This document shows, piece after piece, positions 6,001 through 7,590 of a stretch of DNA of 7,590 nucleotides. The notes under the pieces were generated by a model, which searched no databases, was not told where the DNA came from, and saw only the letters and a list, made by a program, of their open reading frames with translations. Numbering within the stretch: the stretch's first letter is position 1; every line of letters starts with the position of its first letter. Origin of the DNA: CAZEFK01 sp964511405 (GTDB lineage: Bacteria > Pseudomonadota > Alphaproteobacteria > Elsterales > Elsteraceae); NCBI GenBank assembly GCA_964511405.1, contig CAZEFK010000286.1, forward strand, positions 1 to 7,590. The letters are read 5' to 3'. The translations under genes and the position numbers were made by a program.

Positions 6001-7590
6001 ACTGGGTGAAGTTGGCGGCGCCGAGCTGGCTGGGCAGGACGCCGGCCAAGGTCAGGCTGTTGGCGGCGCCGAGGCTGACCACGGTGGCGCCGCCCGCCGC
6101 CGACAGCCCGATCAGGTCGCCGGCCGGCAGCCGAATGACATCGTGGGCGGGCCGGAAATCGTTGATCGTGATGGCGCCGCCGTTGGCCGGGATACTCACG
6201 GTCACTGGACCGGCCACGGCCGCGGCGGCGCGGCCCTCGGCCAGGCCGAACTGTTCGTAATGGAGCAGCGGATCGATGCCGGCGGCGGCGACGTCGGGAT
6301 TGGCCTGGAGATAGGCGGTGGTGTCGAAGCTGGCCGACGGGTTGCGGCCCTCGCGCCAGCCGAAGCTGAGGTAGTGCTGCAGGGGATCGACGCCGGCCGC
6401 GGCCACGTCGGAGTTCTGGGCCAGGTAGTAGGCGGCGTTGAAGGCGAACGCGGCCTGGGATGGGGATTGCGATGATGCCGTCGGCACGGCCGGCGCCGGG
6501 CCCAGCAGACCGCGGGCGGCGAAGAAGGCGCGGTCGTCATAGGGCTGCAGGTCGAGCGCCACGGCGCCGGGCGCCGGGCTGCGGCCCTCGGCCAGGCCGA
6601 AAGCCAGGAAATGCTGGAACGGGTCGATTCCGGCCGCCGCCACGTCGGGGTTGGCGGCCAGGTAATAAGCGGCATTGAAGCCGGGGACCACGGCCTGGGC
6701 CTCGGGCCCATGGGTGAACACGGTGTGGGTCCCGGCCGGCACGGTCAGGCTGCCGCTGACCAGGCTGCCGAGCAGCGTCGTGGGCACGGGCGGCGGGGGT
6801 GGCGGCGACGACGCGGCGGCCGGAGGCGGCGACGGCACGGTGAAGGTGATGACGGTGTCGCCGCCCGACGTGGCGTTGGCGATGCTGCCCGCGAGGCCGG
6901 TCGGCAGGGTCACGCTGAGCGCGCCGTCCGCGAAGGCGCCGGTGCCCGAGGTGTAGCTGGGCGTGGCGGCGAGCAGGCTGCCGATGACGCGCAGGCTATC
7001 GCCCGACTGCAGGCTGGCGATGCTGCGGCCGTTCAGCAGCGCCATCGGCGCGGCGACGCTGGCGGCGGCGCCGGTCAGCGCGAAGCCGACGCCGGCGGCG
7101 AGCGCCGTGTCGATCTCGAGCGTGCCCTGCTGCACGGTCAAGCTGCCGGCGGCGAAGGTGCCGGCGACGGCGCTGGTGATATTCGTGACCTTGAGCGTGC
7201 CGCCGCCGGTGACGGTCAGCTTGCCGCTGCCGGCGAGCGACGGATCGCCATTGTTGCCGTTGCTGCTGTAGATCGGGTTGATGCCGAGGTCGGCCAGGGT
7301 CGTGGTCTGGCCGCTGGCGACGGTGACGGTCAGCGGCGCGTCGTTGAGGAACAAGTCGCCGCCGGCGCCGACCCCGGCGTTGACGCCGGTGCCACCGGCG
7401 GCGCCGTCGCCAGTGAAGCTGTCGGTCCCGGCGATCGCGAGCGTGCTGCCCGCGCGCACGAACACCGCGCCGCCCAGCCCGGCGCCGCCGCCGCCGCCGT
7501 TGCTTCCGCCGGCACCGGCGCCAAAGCCGGCGTTGCCGCCGCCATCGTCGCCGCCGCCACCGCCGAAGCCGCCACTGCCGGCGCCGCCGT
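5999..7590 (-). CDS. Partial Gly-rich repeat-containing exported protein, RTX-like C-terminus (5' end off window)
   Basis: The frame is open from the right edge to the TAG at 5999-6001, giving 529 visible C-terminal residues. The codon at 7463-7465 is GTG and is internal, not a true start, because the frame continues upstream as Gly-rich protein without a stop. In order there is a Gly-rich stretch (GGAGSGGFGGGG..., leading into GGGGGAGLGGAVFVRAG), then about 170 residues rich in Thr, Ser, Val and Gly that resemble a beta-helix passenger (GKLTVTGGGTLKV, GSLTVQQGTLEI). A Pro-rich linker follows, then three 35-residue YLAxNPDVAAAG repeats, and a tail with INDFRPAHDVIRL and LTLAGVLPSQLGAANF. Such a tail resembles the end of type I-secreted calcium-binding proteins. 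No C-terminal autotransporter barrel is present. It is likely a secreted or surface adhesin-like protein. Its signal and full length are unseen, and function is not known. Confidence 0.82.
   Translation of the reverse strand, partial: GGAGSGGFGGGGGDDGGGNAGFGAGAGGSNGGGGGAGLGGAVFVRAGSTLAIAGTDSFTGDGAAGGTGVNAGVGAGGDLFLNDAPLTVTVASGQTTTLADLGINPIYSSNGNNGDPSLAGSGKLTVTGGGTLKVTNITSAVAGTFAAGSLTVQQGTLEIDTALAAGVGFALTGAAASVAAPMALLNGRSIASLQSGDSLRVIGSLLAATPSYTSGTGAFADGALSVTLPTGLAGSIANATSGGDTVITFTVPSPPPAAASSPPPPPPVPTTLLGSLVSGSLTVPAGTHTVFTHGPEAQAVVPGFNAAYYLAANPDVAAAGIDPFQHFLAFGLAEGRSPAPGAVALDLQPYDDRAFFAARGLLGPAPAVPTASSQSPSQAAFAFNAAYYLAQNSDVAAAGVDPLQHYLSFGWREGRNPSASFDTTAYLQANPDVAAAGIDPLLHYEQFGLAEGRAAAAVAGPVTVSIPANGGAITINDFRPAHDVIRLPAGDLIGLSAAGGATVVSLGAANSLTLAGVLPSQLGAANFTQ
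6002..6205 (-). other. C-terminal RTX/type I secretion-like domain
   Basis: The last 68 residues read as short beta strands. The segment ITINDFRPAHDVIRLPAGDL resembles the 'I-x-DF-x-x-x-x-D-x-I-x-L' block that follows RTX nonapeptides. The closing LTLAGVLPSQLGAANFTQ resembles the 'L-T-L-x-G-V-x-x-x-x-L-x-x-x-D-F' ending of many type I substrates. There are no GGxGxDxxx calcium nonapeptides in the visible part, so the assignment rests on the tail alone. Confidence 0.5.
6224..6328 (-). repeat. Protein repeat 3 (FDTTAYLQANPDVAAAGIDP...)
   Basis: This is the third 35-residue unit, matching the pattern F-[DN]-x-x-x-YL-x-x-N-x-DVAAAG-[IV]-DP-x-x-H-[YF]-x-x-FG-x-x-EGR. It follows unit 2 after only three residues (SAS). 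The 21 bases at 6230-6250 are identical to 6581-6601 in unit 1, so the copies are similar at DNA level too. Similar units occur singly or in series in alphaproteobacterial and cyanobacterial surface proteins and beside glycosyltransferase domains (recalled). Confidence 0.85.
6338..6442 (-). repeat. Protein repeat 2 (FNAAYYLAQNSDVAAAGVDP...)
   Basis: This is the second 35-residue unit, ending HYLSFGWREGRNP. The GWREGRNP ending is the form most often seen for this repeat. It is separated from unit 1 by a 44-residue Ala/Pro/Ser-rich spacer that contains no recognisable unit. Confidence 0.85.
6575..6679 (-). repeat. Protein repeat 1 (FNAAYYLAANPDVAAAGIDP...)
   Basis: This is the first 35-residue unit, ending HFLAFGLAEGRSP. 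It shares the FNAAYYLA opening with unit 2 and the FGLAEGR ending with unit 3. It follows the beta-rich passenger region and the Pro-rich linker. Confidence 0.85.
6776..6835 (-). other. Proline-rich linker in the exported protein
   Basis: About 20 residues, PSPPPAAASSPPPPPPVPTT, separate the beta-helix-like region from the repeat region. Such linkers usually form an extended hinge between domains outside the cell. They mark a domain boundary here. Confidence 0.75.
7466..7590 (-). other. Glycine-rich low-complexity coding stretch reaching the window edge
   Basis: The 41 visible codons encode mostly Gly with Ala, Ser, Asn and Asp (for example GGGGDDGGGNAGFGAGAGG) and contain no stop. The plus strand reads as GCC/GCG-rich triplets, a low-complexity DNA tract prone to slippage. 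Gly-rich stretches of this type just before GLGGAVFVR are typical of beta-helical passenger proteins. The rest of the gene lies to the right of the window. Confidence 0.75.

Noticed and set aside
7463..7465. GTG as the start codon of the minus-strand exported protein
   Set aside because: The same frame continues open through 41 more Gly-rich codons to the window edge, and the reverse complement shows no ribosome site, so the gene is partial.
7466..7590. Triplet-rich tract as a CRISPR or satellite repeat
   Set aside because: There are no constant repeats with spacers. The pattern is explained by Gly codons in the open minus-strand frame.

Overview
This window looks like chromosomal DNA from a high-GC alphaproteobacterium. 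The evidence is GC-rich codon third positions, tightly packed genes with ATGA-type overlaps, an extragenic palindrome of the GGATCCCCGC...GCGGGGATGACG kind common in that group, and alphaproteobacterial-looking protein families. Order and genus cannot be fixed from the sequence; a Rhodospirillales-like or Hyphomicrobiales-like soil or water bacterium is a guess.

Layout: positions 1-98 hold a paired inverted extragenic repeat. Six plus-strand genes follow in one likely operon (116-5894). They are a DppC/OppC-type permease, a cog3964-type metal-dependent amidohydrolase/deacetylase, DppD/OppD-type and DppF/OppF-type ATPases, a class I/II PLP aminotransferase, and a divergent peptide-deformylase-like hydrolase. 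The first permease and the solute-binding protein of the transporter are not in the window and probably lie to the left. A 104-base gap with a strong hairpin (5974-6000) separates this operon from a convergent minus-strand gene. That gene runs off the right edge and encodes a glycine-rich, repeat-containing exported protein.

How the genes may work together: the transporter half imports a peptide-like or N-blocked amino compound. The amidohydrolase sits inside the transporter operon and, by analogy with characterised cog3964 enzymes, could remove an acetyl or ester group. The deformylase-like protein could remove a formyl or other small acyl group. The aminotransferase would then act on the freed amino acid. 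This import, de-acylate, transaminate pathway is inferred from gene order and family membership; the substrate is unknown.

The minus-strand gene appears unrelated in function. Its visible 529 residues read, in order: a Gly-rich stretch, a beta-helix-like passenger region, a Pro-rich linker, three 35-residue 'YLAxNPDVAAAG' repeats, and a C-terminus resembling that of type I-secreted RTX-like proteins. No autotransporter barrel is present.
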